Source: Bacteroidales bacterium UBA3843
Lineage (GTDB): Bacteria > Bacteroidota > Bacteroidia > Bacteroidales > Paludibacteraceae
Direction: 5' to 3'
Assembly: GCA_002392745.1 (NCBI GenBank)
Contig: DGHR01000018.1
Coordinates: 126,692 to 171,959, forward strand
DNA length: 45,268 nucleotides
This document shows, in pieces, positions 7,099 to 15,906 of this stretch. The position numbers and the translations under genes are program-made. Numbering within the stretch: the first letter of the stretch is position 1; each line of letters starts with the position of its first letter. The notes beneath the pieces were generated by a model. That model did not search any database. It was not told the DNA's origin and saw nothing but the letters and a program-made list of their open reading frames with translations.

Positions 7099-8871
7099 AT
7101 GATTATTTTTAATCAAAACACACCGGCGGACGGACCGCGTCCCCGCCGCAGAGTAGGATGCCTGACCGGCTGCCTGATTTTCTTTGCAGTGTATTTCATC
7201 TGCAGTGCAATTCTCGGATGGATAATGGGGGATATGTTCTCCTCTTCAACTGTTGCCCTGCAAGATAAAACCGTGTATCGTTTGCAACTGAGCGGCACGC
7301 TGGTAGAGCAGGCGCAAGAGCAGAATCCTTTTGCAGGGTTGATGGGACAAGTACCCTATTACAGCGATTACCGCAACGAAAACACCGTTGGTCTGGATGA
7401 CCTTTTATCAAATATCCGTTTGGCCAAGACCGATGACAAAATTCTGGGAATCTGGCTTGACGGAGCTGAACTGGCTATGGCCCCTGCCTCCGCAAAAGCC
7501 ATTCGTGATGCCTTGCTGGATTTCAAGCAAAGCGGCAAATGGGTGCTCGCTTCCGCCAAAGACTATAGCCAGATCAACTATTACATCGCTTCCGTAGCCG
7601 ACCGCATATGTCTCGACCCGACGGGCGCTGTCAACTGGAACGGTCTTGCCGCACAGAGGATGTATTATACCCGTCTGTTAGAGAAAGTGGGCGTGGAGAT
7701 GCAAATCCTCAAAGTTGGCACGTTCAAGAGTGCGGTGGAGCCGTTCTTCCGCACGTCGATGTCTGACGCCGACCGCAAGCAGACGGAGGAATATATGGGC
7801 GGTATCTGGGACGAGTTCAAGAGCGCAGTAGGTGCTTCCCGTCATCTGTCTGTAGCAGAGCTGGAAGCCCTTGCCGACCGTTATATGGGGCTGCAGGAAG
7901 CAGAAGAGCAGGTGAAAGCCGGATTGGTGGATACGATCGTCTATACGCAGGACATGGATTCGTTGTTGCGCGTCTATACAGGAACAAAAGACTATAATAC
8001 CATCACAACCTCCAAACTGGCGCTCGTCAAACGCCCGGACTCCAAAGCAAAAGACAAAGTGGCGGTGGTCTATCTGGAAGGTGAGATTACCGATGAAACA
8101 GGTGATGGTATAGTGGGTAAAGACGTGGTGAAGATGTTCAAGAAAATCCGCAAGGACAAAGATGTGAAGGCTCTTGTTCTGCGTGTGAACAGCCCGGGCG
8201 GTTCCGCCAACGCGAGCGAGGACATCTGGCACGCCATCCAGAATATCAAAGCAGACAGCATCCCTGTTGTCGTTTCTATGGGTGACTTTGCCGCTTCCGG
8301 TGGATATTATATCTCATGCGGCGCCGATTTTATCTTCGCCGAGCCGACGACTCTGACAGGCTCTATTGGTATCTTCGGTACCGTGCCCAATGTGTCCAAA
8401 CTGCGCGATAAGGTGGGCTTGGACATCGATGGTATCACGACGAACCGCCATTCTGATTTGGAAGCCAATATGATTTACAAAGGCATGAATTCCGAGGAAC
8501 GCCAGCTGATGCAGACCATGGTCGAGCGTGGTTATGACCTGTTCACCTCCCGGTGCGCAGAAGGCCGTCACGTGGAGCAGGATTATATCAAATCGATTGG
8601 TGAAGGCCGTGTATGGCTGGGAAGCAAAGGAAAAGAATTGGGTATCGTGGATGAAATCGGAAACATTGACAACGCAATAGCAAAAGCCGTTGAGTTAGCC
8701 GGACTGGATTTGTATCAACTGGCTTATTATCCGGAGAAAAAAGACCCGTTGGAGGATTTGTTGAAAATGCTGGATAACACTACGGAAGAGGAACGACTCA
8801 TGATGAAGGTACGTGACTTCTGCTCCAAACCGCGTATCATGGCTCTGATGCCCGAAGTGGAAATCAAATAA
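7099..8871 (+). CDS. sppA: signal peptide peptidase SppA (67K type)
   Basis: A membrane-anchored serine protease that degrades signal peptides left in the inner membrane. Of 590 residues, about 18-40 form one transmembrane helix after a basic N-terminus, and the rest is two tandem ClpP-like domains. The catalytic pair is visible: Lys210 in LKVGTFKSAVEPF of the first domain and Ser400 in GDFAASGGYY of the second, almost the positions of E. coli SppA. It sits 26 bases after rnhB and 11 bases before lpxK in the envelope operon. Confidence 0.95.
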   Translation: MIIFNQNTPADGPRPRRRVGCLTGCLIFFAVYFICSAILGWIMGDMFSSSTVALQDKTVYRLQLSGTLVEQAQEQNPFAGLMGQVPYYSDYRNENTVGLDDLLSNIRLAKTDDKILGIWLDGAELAMAPASAKAIRDALLDFKQSGKWVLASAKDYSQINYYIASVADRICLDPTGAVNWNGLAAQRMYYTRLLEKVGVEMQILKVGTFKSAVEPFFRTSMSDADRKQTEEYMGGIWDEFKSAVGASRHLSVAELEALADRYMGLQEAEEQVKAGLVDTIVYTQDMDSLLRVYTGTKDYNTITTSKLALVKRPDSKAKDKVAVVYLEGEITDETGDGIVGKDVVKMFKKIRKDKDVKALVLRVNSPGGSANASEDIWHAIQNIKADSIPVVVSMGDFAASGGYYISCGADFIFAEPTTLTGSIGIFGTVPNVSKLRDKVGLDIDGITTNRHSDLEANMIYKGMNSEERQLMQTMVERGYDLFTSRCAEGRHVEQDYIKSIGEGRVWLGSKGKELGIVDEIGNIDNAIAKAVELAGLDLYQLAYYPEKKDPLEDLLKMLDNTTEEERLMMKVRDFCSKPRIMALMPEVEIK

Positions 8872-8882
8872 AAAATGAAAGA

Positions 8883-9911
8883 TTGAAGGTGGAAGGTAAA
8901 CATCTGTTTTACATACCGATGAGTTGGTTGTACGGGCTTGGCGTATATATACGTCATGCCTTGTACGACAACCGTCTTTTGCCCTCTGTATCTGTCGGTG
9001 TGCCTACTATTTGTGTGGGAAATCTCGCGGTGGGTGGAACCGGCAAAACTCCGATGGTGGAGTATATTGTTCGTTTACTGCTCAACCATGGCTTTCATCC
9101 TGCGGTGTTGTCGCGGGGATATAAGCGTCGCACACGGGGATTCGTCTTGGCTAACGCAGAGTCTACGGCGCTAACCATTGGCGATGAAGCTATGCAGATA
9201 CATTCCCGGTTCCCGGATGTGCCGGTGGCCGTGTGCGAACAGAGGGTGCGAGGAATTCACCGGTTGCAGAAAAGCGTCGGGCAGATGGATGTAGTGGTGT
9301 TGGATGATGCCTTTCAACACAGACACCTCCGCTGCGGATTGAATATCTTGCTTACACCCTATGACAATCTTTATATCGATGACCATTTGTTACCTTGGGG
9401 CAGACTGCGCGATTTGCCTCAACGGGCGATAAAAGCTGATGCTGTAGTGGTGACGAAATGTCCGGAACACATTCGTCCGATAGATATGCGTGTGGTGGAC
9501 AATCGGCTGCACTTGCCGGCTTTCCAGAAACTGTATTTCTCTACCATTGATTATGCTCCTATACAGCAGAAAGGAACACCACTGATACTTTGCGGAATTG
9601 GGCAACCGCACTATCTTTACGAACATGTGAGAGTCCTGTATCCGCAAGTCGGGATGATGGCTTATGACGATCACCATGCTTATACATCGGCGGATATTGA
9701 GAATATCCTGCAGCGGGCGGAAACATTTGACTGGGTGCTGACTACGGAGAAAGATATGCAACGCCTGCGCCATACGGACCTTGAACAGCGCCTTGCGGCG
9801 CTCGGGAAGCCATTGATATGTCTGCCTGTGACAACGAGGATAGTGTATAATCCTGCCGCTTTTGACCGGCAAATCATTACATACGTACGCGAAAACAACA
9901 AAAAGGAATGA
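8883..9911 (+). CDS. lpxK: tetraacyldisaccharide 4'-kinase (lipid A)
   Basis: LpxK phosphorylates the 4' position of the lipid A precursor at the inner face of the inner membrane. The P-loop reads VGGTGKTP near residue 54, preceded by the family start SWLYGLGVYIRHALYD and VPTICVGNLAV; DDAFQHRHL is the conserved catalytic segment. Length 342 fits. The start is uncertain: no ATG precedes the conserved N-terminus except Met13 (8919), and TTG 8883 or GTG 8889 restore the usual extra residues. An ATG at 8875 hits a stop after three codons. The last 4 bases overlap the next gene (ATGA). With sppA, tamL and the exporter it forms an outer-membrane maintenance operon. Confidence 0.93.
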   Translation: MKVEGKHLFYIPMSWLYGLGVYIRHALYDNRLLPSVSVGVPTICVGNLAVGGTGKTPMVEYIVRLLLNHGFHPAVLSRGYKRRTRGFVLANAESTALTIGDEAMQIHSRFPDVPVAVCEQRVRGIHRLQKSVGQMDVVVLDDAFQHRHLRCGLNILLTPYDNLYIDDHLLPWGRLRDLPQRAIKADAVVVTKCPEHIRPIDMRVVDNRLHLPAFQKLYFSTIDYAPIQQKGTPLILCGIGQPHYLYEHVRVLYPQVGMMAYDDHHAYTSADIENILQRAETFDWVLTTEKDMQRLRHTDLEQRLAALGKPLICLPVTTRIVYNPAAFDRQIITYVRENNKKE

Positions 9912-11764
9912 ATTTCTTAAGTCTCATATGCCGTTTTGTCCCCCCATACAAGGGACAAATGATATTGAATATATTGTTTAATCTGCTCTCGACGGTTTTG
10001 TCGTTGTTTTCTTTCGCGGCCATTATACCTGTGTTGCGTATCTTGTTTGGTCTCACGAAAATTGATTCCTCGCCGGTGGATTTGAGCCGTGTGACAGGTC
10101 TGCAGGAGTCCATTGCAGCTCTGCGCACCAATATGTATTGCCTGCTCAACGACCAAATCGCCGTGCAAGGCGCAGGTTTTGTGCTTCTGTGTCTTGGTGC
10201 ATTCTTAGTACTGACGACCGGACTGAAATGCGCGTCTGCATGGCTGGCAAATTATTTTATGGTGCCTATACGTACCGGAGTGTTGCGCGACTTGAGAAAA
10301 CAACTGTATGACAAAGTGCTCTCCTTGCCTATGGGATATTTCACAGAGGCCCGTCGCGGTGATGTGATTTCACGTATGACAAACGATGTGAACGAAGTGG
10401 AAGCCTCCATTATGTCGGCGCTGGATATATTATTCAAAGACCCGATTATGATATTGGTCTATCTGCTTACGCTGTTTGTCGTTTCGTGGCAACTGACTCT
10501 GTTTGTCTTATTGCTGATGCCTGTAGCAGTTTTCCTGATAGGCCGTATCGGACGCTCGCTCAAACGGGCTTCCAAACATGGTCAGGAACAGAATGCCGAG
10601 ATTCTCTCGTCCATCGATGAAACATTGCTCGGATTGAGAGTAGTAAAAGGATTTAATGCCCAATCCAAATTACGTGCCCGTTTCCTGAATCTGATTAATG
10701 CTACACGCGTAACATTCAACAAGATAAACCGCCGCTATTACCTTGCGCACCCTTTGTCCGAGTTCCTGGGAACGGTCCTGATAGCAGTTATCCTTTGGTT
10801 CGGAGGTTTGCTTATCTTGAGCGACCATGCAACCATTGATGCCGCTACGTTTATCTATTATCTGGTCATTTTCTATTCGATTATCAACCCCTCGAAAGAC
10901 CTCAGCAAGGCCTCTTATGGCATTCGCAGGGGGATGGCTTCGCTGGAGCGGATTGATACCATATTGAATACATCCTCCAATATATCCGAACCTGCTCAAC
11001 CGCTGCCTGTGGTCTTTGAACAGACTATTGAACTGCACGATGTGTCGTTTGGCTATCAACCTGACCGCTCTGTGCTGAAACATATAGATTTGAAACTGCC
11101 GAAAGGTAAGACGATCGCTCTTGTGGGGCAATCGGGGAGCGGCAAGACAACACTAACTGATTTGGTGCCCCGTTTTTATGACCCGTCTGATGGACAGGTA
11201 ACGATTGATGGGGTGGATATACGGCGTTTCACCACTCATGACCTGCGCAGTATAATGGGAATAGTGTGTCAGGAACCGATTCTATTTAACGACACGGTTT
11301 ATAATAATATTACTTTCGGCGTTGACACCTCACTTCCTGCACCGGTCGGACTCACATGGCAGCAGGCGGTGGAACAGGCAGCCCGCATCGCCAACGCGCA
11401 TGAATTTATCGAAACGATGCCCGATGGGTATAACACAGTAATCGGTGATAGAGGAAGCCGCTTGTCCGGCGGACAGAGACAGAGACTGAGTATAGCACGG
11501 GCCATATTGAAAAACCCGCCAGTATTGATACTGGATGAGGCAACTTCGGCGTTAGATACCGAGTCCGAACGGTTGGTACAGGAAGCATTGGAACACTTGA
11601 TGAAAGACCGTACCACGCTCGTAGTAGCTCACCGCCTGTCCACTATCCGCCATGCGGATTTGATTTGTGTCATGCATGAAGGGGAAATTGTCGAACGAGG
11701 TACACATGAACAGCTCTATGCCCTCGGCGGCTATTACACGAAGTTGGTAGACATGCAGCAGTAA
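9908..11764 (+). CDS. MsbA-like ABC exporter, fused permease and ATPase
   Basis: A 618-residue half-transporter that works as a homodimer. Six transmembrane helices lie in about residues 15-330, followed by the nucleotide-binding domain: Walker A GQSGSGKTT, a Q-loop in GIVCQEPILF, signature LSGGQRQR, Walker B PVLILDEATSALD and the H-loop in VVAHRLST. The overlap with lpxK, the preceding lipid A gene, suggests the substrate is lipid A-core, as for MsbA, but related half-transporters carry drugs or peptides, so this is inference. The start ATG overlaps the lpxK stop, so translation is probably coupled. Confidence 0.92.
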   Translation: MNFLSLICRFVPPYKGQMILNILFNLLSTVLSLFSFAAIIPVLRILFGLTKIDSSPVDLSRVTGLQESIAALRTNMYCLLNDQIAVQGAGFVLLCLGAFLVLTTGLKCASAWLANYFMVPIRTGVLRDLRKQLYDKVLSLPMGYFTEARRGDVISRMTNDVNEVEASIMSALDILFKDPIMILVYLLTLFVVSWQLTLFVLLLMPVAVFLIGRIGRSLKRASKHGQEQNAEILSSIDETLLGLRVVKGFNAQSKLRARFLNLINATRVTFNKINRRYYLAHPLSEFLGTVLIAVILWFGGLLILSDHATIDAATFIYYLVIFYSIINPSKDLSKASYGIRRGMASLERIDTILNTSSNISEPAQPLPVVFEQTIELHDVSFGYQPDRSVLKHIDLKLPKGKTIALVGQSGSGKTTLTDLVPRFYDPSDGQVTIDGVDIRRFTTHDLRSIMGIVCQEPILFNDTVYNNITFGVDTSLPAPVGLTWQQAVEQAARIANAHEFIETMPDGYNTVIGDRGSRLSGGQRQRLSIARAILKNPPVLILDEATSALDTESERLVQEALEHLMKDRTTLVVAHRLSTIRHADLICVMHEGEIVERGTHEQLYALGGYYTKLVDMQQ

Positions 11765-11777
11765 ATGTGAATGTGAA

Positions 11778-12899
11778 ATGAGTAAATGTGAAAAACCTCG
11801 TGTTTTGCTCGGAATGTCCGGCGGGATAGATTCGACGGTTAGTGCAATGCTCTTGTTGGAGCAGGGCTATGAGGTCGTTGGAGTTACTTTTCGTACATAT
11901 GATTCAATCAAAGAGTCTTGTCTCGCACGTGAGAAAGGATGTTGCTCTGTAGAATCAATCATGGAGGCGAAACACAATGCGGAGCGAATGGGCTTTGAAC
12001 ATCACATAGTGGATTTCAGAGATATATTTCGCCGTTGTGTGATTCAGAATTTTATAGATGAATATATGTCCGGTAGGACACCGAACCCGTGTGTGTTATG
12101 CAATAGTCATATCAAGTGGGGGGAATTGCTGCGTGTAGCGGATGAGCTGAACTGCGATTATGTGGCTACAGGTCATTATGCACAAATCCGCGAGCGCAAT
12201 GGGCATCTCTTTCTCGCCAATGCTGTGGATACACGCAAAGACCAAACCTATTTTCTATGGATGCTTACCGAGGAAAATCTGCGCCGTACCATCTTCCCGC
12301 TCGGTAGGCTTACAAAGCAGGAAGTGCGAGAAATAGCACGTGCACACGGGTATGAGGCATTGGCGGAAAAAAGCGAGAGCCAAGAGATTTGTTTTGTTAC
12401 CAACAATGATTACCGCACTTTCTTGCGAGAGAATGTTCCGGCATACGAAGAAAAGATAGTTCCGGGAAATTATATTGATGCCAACGGAAGAATATTGGGA
12501 CGCCACCAGGGATATGCCAATTATACCATCGGCCAGCGCAAACGCTTAGGTATCGCGCTTGGTCATCCGGCTTATGTCACCCGTATTGATGCGGCGCGCA
12601 ACGAAGTAGTGCTGGGAACAAATGAAGACCTGTTTTCTACATCATTAACAGCCTCGCGCATACGCATACGTGATTTAGAGTATGTACGCGCGCACCCGCA
12701 GGTGCAAGTCCGTATCCGATACCGCTCAACCCCCGTTGATGCCACTATGGAATTTCCGGAGCAGTCGTTGGCCTCAGGAGAAACATTGCCAACCGCAGTC
12801 TCGTTGAAATTCTCCTTTCCCGTCTGGGGAGTCACCCCCGGACAATCGTTGGTCATGTATCAAGATGGTTTGGTTATCGGTGGCGGGATAATTCAATAA
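11778..12899 (+). CDS. mnmA: tRNA 2-thiouridylase MnmA
   Basis: MnmA adds sulfur to uridine 34 of the Lys, Glu and Gln tRNAs using ATP. The PP-loop GMSGGIDSTVSA opens the protein; PNPCVLCNSHIKWG holds the first catalytic cysteine and SESQEICFV the second. The 373 residues are full length. The segment KESCLAREKGCCSVES adds extra cysteines; this form is one I associate with Bacteroidetes, which often carry more than one mnmA copy. The start lies in a simple-sequence stretch (11763-11795) of repeated AATGTGAA units that also contains the ATG. Last gene of the operon. Confidence 0.94.
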   Translation: MSKCEKPRVLLGMSGGIDSTVSAMLLLEQGYEVVGVTFRTYDSIKESCLAREKGCCSVESIMEAKHNAERMGFEHHIVDFRDIFRRCVIQNFIDEYMSGRTPNPCVLCNSHIKWGELLRVADELNCDYVATGHYAQIRERNGHLFLANAVDTRKDQTYFLWMLTEENLRRTIFPLGRLTKQEVREIARAHGYEALAEKSESQEICFVTNNDYRTFLRENVPAYEEKIVPGNYIDANGRILGRHQGYANYTIGQRKRLGIALGHPAYVTRIDAARNEVVLGTNEDLFSTSLTASRIRIRDLEYVRAHPQVQVRIRYRSTPVDATMEFPEQSLASGETLPTAVSLKFSFPVWGVTPGQSLVMYQDGLVIGGGIIQ

Positions 12900-12930
12900 G
12901 AAAGCCACTCCTTGCGGGAGAGGCTTTCTT
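12899..12930. terminator. terminator between mnmA and the rubrerythrin
   Basis: AAAGCC-A-CTCC pairs with GGAG-A-GGCTTT around a short loop, followed by TCTTG. The stem has one internal mismatch. It lies between convergent genes and could serve both. Confidence 0.65.
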
Positions 12931-12948
12931 GTCTTGGAATCAAGTGGT

Positions 12949-13500
12949 TTATTTCTTGAAGTAGCGGTTGTACAAACCTTGGAAACCGGCACCGTGACGG
13001 GCTTCGTCTTTTGCCATCTCATGTACAGTGTCATGGATGGCGTCTAAGTCTTGTGCCTTTGCGCGTTTGGCAATCATCAATTTCTCCTCGCATGCTCCGG
13101 CTTCAGCCAGCATACGTTTCTCCAGATTCGTCTTGGTATCCCATACGCATTCACCCAGCAGTTCTGCAAATTTAGCGCAGTGCTCGGCTTCTTCCCATGC
13201 ATATTGACGGAACGCTGCCGCAATCTCCGGATAGCCTTCACGGTCAGCTTGACGACCCATAGCCAGGTACATTCCTACTTCGGTCGCTTCACCCATAAAA
13301 TGAGCACGCAAGCCGTTCATGATAACTTCGTCTTTTACATCTTTTGCTACGCCAAGTACGTGTTCGCAAGCCCATTGAATCTCGGCATTCTCATCTGCCA
13401 CTTTCCACGTTACGATTTGTTTGCATTGCGGGCAACGTTCAGGTGCCTCTGTGCCCTCGTGTACATAACCACAAATAGGGCAGATAAATTTTTTCGTCAT
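12949..13500 (-). CDS. rbr: reverse rubrerythrin (rubredoxin domain first)
   Basis: A peroxide-reducing non-haem iron protein, part of oxidative-stress defence in anaerobes. The order is reversed relative to classical rubrerythrin: an N-terminal rubredoxin-type FeS4 site (CPICG at 5-9 and CPQCK further on) precedes a four-helix ferritin-like di-iron domain with EATEVGMYLAM and YAWEEAEHC as metal-binding helices. Length 183 fits. It lies 37 bases downstream of the CYTH gene on the same strand and may share its promoter at 14025-14056; no separate consensus promoter was seen. Confidence 0.93.
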   Translation of the reverse strand: MTKKFICPICGYVHEGTEAPERCPQCKQIVTWKVADENAEIQWACEHVLGVAKDVKDEVIMNGLRAHFMGEATEVGMYLAMGRQADREGYPEIAAAFRQYAWEEAEHCAKFAELLGECVWDTKTNLEKRMLAEAGACEEKLMIAKRAKAQDLDAIHDTVHEMAKDEARHGAGFQGLYNRYFKK

Positions 13501-13537
13501 AATTGTTGAATTTTAGGGTGAAAAAATATTGTTGTTT

Positions 13538-14005
13538 TTACATGTTTGCATTGTAGTATTGAGGCTGCCCCGTAACCTCTTCTCCAATCCATTCCGGGCG
13601 AAGAAAAGGCTCGTCTTCAGTTCCCAATTCCAACTCTGCCAATATCCGTCCTTCCAATCGTCCGTGAAAAACATCTACTTCCCATTTACGCGCTTGCCCG
13701 TTGTAAGAGGGGGCGGGAATGATATACCGTGTTTTTTCTATTACGCCGGGAAGAGCTATTTGCATCATCTCGCGTGCATCGGAGAGGTCAATCTCTTTTT
13801 CCCATTCAAAACGTGCTATTCCCTCGTGTAGAGCAGATGATTTGATGGTCAAAAATGCGTGCGCGTCGCATATGCGTACGCGGATGGTTTGTCCGGGGGC
13901 TTTACATAGATAGCCTTGCTGAATCTCAGAAATCTTTGTGGCCTGAGTCTTGAATACATCGGACACCACGAGAAACTTTCTTTCTATTTCTGTATTGTGT
14001 GGCAT
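13538..14005 (-). CDS. CYTH-domain phosphatase (inorganic triphosphatase-like)
   Basis: A triphosphate tunnel enzyme that probably hydrolyses inorganic triphosphate or a similar compound with a divalent metal. The signature ExExK appears as EIERK at residues 6-10 and basic and acidic strands follow (TIRVRIC, FLTIKSS, FEWEKEI, WEVDVF, LAELEL). I place the start at 14005 because it begins directly before the signature and lies 20 bases after the -7 box; the longer frame to 14092 would start above the promoter. The 155 residues are typical. Confidence 0.88.
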   Translation of the reverse strand: MPHNTEIERKFLVVSDVFKTQATKISEIQQGYLCKAPGQTIRVRICDAHAFLTIKSSALHEGIARFEWEKEIDLSDAREMMQIALPGVIEKTRYIIPAPSYNGQARKWEVDVFHGRLEGRILAELELGTEDEPFLRPEWIGEEVTGQPQYYNANM

Positions 14006-14024
14006 TGGTCTGCTATTTCCGATG

Positions 14025-14056
14025 CAAAGATACTGCTTTTTTGTGGAATAACCAAA
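14025..14056 (-). promoter_or_regulatory. promoter of the CYTH gene
   Basis: Minus-strand TATCTTTG (14025-14032) with TTTG (14053-14056) 20 bases upstream. Confidence 0.8.
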
Positions 14057-14126
14057 TTTTAGACACAAAAAAAAACGATTTGTTTGCTCCAATTGAATCG
14101 GACAGACAAATCGTTCTTTTCTTTTG

Positions 14127-14213
14127 CGGAGAAAGGGGGATTCGAACCCCCGGTACCCTTACGAGTACGACAGTTTAGCAAACTGTTGGTTTCAGCCACT
14201 CACCCATCTCTCC
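14127..14213 (-). tRNA. tRNA-Ser (GCT)
   Basis: The acceptor arms GGAGAGA and TTTCTCC pair, the anticodon loop is TTGCTAA with anticodon GCT (AGC/AGU serine codons), and a long variable arm typical of serine tRNAs is present. The T-arm is GGGGGTTCGAATCCCCC. No CCA is encoded after the discriminator G. Confidence 0.95.
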
Positions 14214-14263
14214 TTTCCCGAGGGGAATTGCTCAAACTTGACTCTATTGCCAAAAAGCGGGTG

Positions 14264-14295
14264 CAAAGGTACTGCTTTTTTTTGATATACGCAAA
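14264..14295 (-). promoter_or_regulatory. promoter of tRNA-Ser(GCT)
   Basis: Minus-strand TACCTTTG (14264-14271) with TTTG (14292-14295) 20 bases upstream. Transcription would start about 45 bases before the tRNA. Confidence 0.75.
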
Positions 14296-14413
14296 TTTTT
14301 GAGCATTTTTTTAGCATTTTTTCGGTAACACAACTAAACAATAACGTGATTCCTGTTGCTATTGTATAGGATTGTCTCGAAATTGCCTCGTAATTGGTTC
14401 GATATACCTATAG

Positions 14414-14438
14414 AAAAAAGAAGGTTGTCCCCCTTCTT
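14414..14438 (-). terminator. second leftward terminator of the spacer
   Basis: Read on the minus strand, AAAGAAGG and CCTTCTTT pair around GGGACAA and lead into T6. It shares the 16-base string AAAAAAGAAGGTTGTC with the next hairpin at 14468-14483. Confidence 0.6.
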
Positions 14439-14465
14439 TGTCCTTTTCTATTCGTTTACATTCGT

Positions 14466-14536
14466 ACAAAAAAGAAGGTTGTCTCACGACAACCCAATCT
14501 TTTCATTTAACCTTAAAATCTAATACCATGAAAAAC
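14466..14536 (-). ncRNA. candidate small RNA, about 70 nt
   Basis: A complete promoter (14543-14574) fires leftwards and about 45 bases later the transcript meets a hairpin GGTTGTC/GACAACC (7 bp, 4-base loop, 14477-14494) followed by TTCTTTTTT. No credible protein frame lies between; the longest is 16 codons and includes the hairpin itself. tRNA-Ser downstream has its own promoter, so this unit looks independent. It could also be a leader or remnant. Confidence 0.5.
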
Positions 14537-14542
14537 ACGGTG

Positions 14543-14574
14543 CAAAAGTACTGCGTTTTTTTTGTATAGCCAAA
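14543..14574 (-). promoter_or_regulatory. promoter of the candidate small RNA
   Basis: Minus-strand TACTTTTG (14543-14550) with TTTG (14571-14574) 20 bases upstream, a full consensus match. Confidence 0.7.
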
Positions 14575-14723
14575 TATTTTGAGAAAAAAACGCTAAATAA
14601 TTACATTTTGTAAACTGAATGTAGCAAATAAGTATACAAGTGTAAAATAAAACATTTGAAATTATGCATTCGTGTACAAATATTGTGTATATCTTGTGTA
14701 ATGGCAAAAAAATAGGGAATACT

Positions 14724-14755
14724 ATTGTGTAATTAAAAAAAATGTAGTAATTTTG
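14724..14755 (+). promoter_or_regulatory. promoter of the outer-membrane protein
   Basis: TAATTTTG (14748-14755) with ATTG (14724-14727) 20 bases upstream. Confidence 0.7.
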
Positions 14756-14809
14756 CACCTGATTTTGTTTAGGAATATTTTCTAGTAACAATTAAATACT
14801 ATACAAAGA

Positions 14810-15349
14810 ATGAAGAAAATTTTCGCTTTTGTACTTGTTGCAACCATGAGTCTTAGTGCTATGGCGCAACACGAAATTGGTGCAGTAGTAGGCGGACTGA
14901 ACGGTCTGAGCTACAAGTATTGGTTCTCTGACAATCTGGCTGTGCAGGCTGATTTGGCTGTTGGGTTGACTACTGTACCCGGCTCTACAACTTCCTCCAC
15001 TTTGGGACTTTCCGGTAAGTTTGATTCATGGGGAGTCTATGATTTTACCATTAACCCGAATCTATTGTATCATATAGACCTGCCCAAAAACTTCAAGTTT
15101 TATTTAGGCGGTGGTGCAAATTTTGGTCTTGTTTCGGATTTGGATAATACAGACAAAGATCGTATTATGGGTAAGTTCGGCCTGAATGGTAATGTCGGTG
15201 TATGCTATCGTTTGAGCAATGTGCCTCTGGCATTAGCCTTTGATTTCCGTCCTGGTTACGGATTAGCATTCACTGATGCCGCTCCGAAGGATTTCAGTAT
15301 GCACTATTTTGATTGGAAACTCGGTTTCGCTATTCGCTATTGCCTCTAA
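14810..15349 (+). CDS. small outer-membrane beta-barrel protein
   Basis: A 179-residue secreted protein. Residues 1-19 form a signal peptide ending AMA before Gln, and the remainder alternates polar and hydrophobic residues with many glycines and aromatics, as in 8-stranded porin-like barrels (for example FYLGGGANFGLV and LALAFDFRPGYGLAF), finishing with FAIRYCL. The specific role is unknown; such proteins may be structural or adhesive. It has its own promoter and is monocistronic. Its last 4 bases overlap the end of the convergent Usp gene. Confidence 0.85.
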   Translation: MKKIFAFVLVATMSLSAMAQHEIGAVVGGLNGLSYKYWFSDNLAVQADLAVGLTTVPGSTTSSTLGLSGKFDSWGVYDFTINPNLLYHIDLPKNFKFYLGGGANFGLVSDLDNTDKDRIMGKFGLNGNVGVCYRLSNVPLALAFDFRPGYGLAFTDAAPKDFSMHYFDWKLGFAIRYCL

Positions 15350-15906
15350 TCGCAGAGAGAGAATAGGTCGTCTCGCGGATTGACGAGCATGACCGGAACT
15401 AAGGCACGTCTTATGGCGTGCCTTTCTTGTGGTCCGAAGAGGATGTCATCCAGTCCATATTCGCGGCTGGCAGTCAATACTAATAGGTCGTGCTGAAAAT
15501 CCCGTTGCCGTTCACTGGCTTCGCGGATGAGAGAAAAACTGTCTTTGCGAGCCAATACAACCTCATAACTGATTGTTTCGCCTGTGCGTTGAATAATGCC
15601 CTCAATGTGTGTTACGATGCGATTGACATTGTTGCGCGCGTGCGAACCATAGTCGTTGGCCTGCAAGAGGATGATGTGCGCTCCTGTTTTACGCGCCAGA
15701 TACGTACAGATTTCAGCCTTGTAGGTCTCTTCCTCAAGCATACTGACCGGGACCAGAATCCGCCGCAACGGCTTGACGGTCATCGTATTGGTAACAAACA
15801 CATATGGCCGTCGTTCTTCGCGGCAGTCGTCCAGATGGTGCTGGATAGTACGCCGTTCGTTAGCGCACTCAATTAATCGGATATCTTCGTTATTGTCCCA
15901 AATCAT
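15346..15906 (-). CDS. universal stress protein (UspA-like)
   Basis: A 186-residue protein with one Usp-type alpha/beta domain beginning at about residue 47 (LRRILVPVSMLEEETYKAEICTYLA is the first strand and helix) and ending with VPVMLVNP, the usual last strand. The N-terminal 45 residues are an extra charged extension. A clear G-2x-G-9x-G nucleotide-binding signature is not evident, so ATP binding is doubtful. Its ATG overlaps the mltG stop (ATGA), so it belongs to the engB-to-usp operon. Role inferred only from the family. Confidence 0.8.
   Translation of the reverse strand: MIWDNNEDIRLIECANERRTIQHHLDDCREERRPYVFVTNTMTVKPLRRILVPVSMLEEETYKAEICTYLARKTGAHIILLQANDYGSHARNNVNRIVTHIEGIIQRTGETISYEVVLARKDSFSLIREASERQRDFQHDLLVLTASREYGLDDILFGPQERHAIRRALVPVMLVNPRDDLFSLCD

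Larger units (their letters stand above)
14214..14809. other. 596-base intergenic spacer
   Basis: It holds no supported protein gene. From left to right it contains the tRNA-Ser promoter, an AT-rich stretch, two related hairpins that terminate leftward transcription, the candidate small RNA and its promoter, and the rightward promoter of the outer-membrane protein at 14724-14755. The rest is AT-rich and unremarkable. Confidence 0.7.

Noticed and set aside
14468..14516. 16-codon frame beginning MKRLGCRETT in the candidate small RNA
   Set aside because: It consists mostly of the terminator hairpin read as codons.
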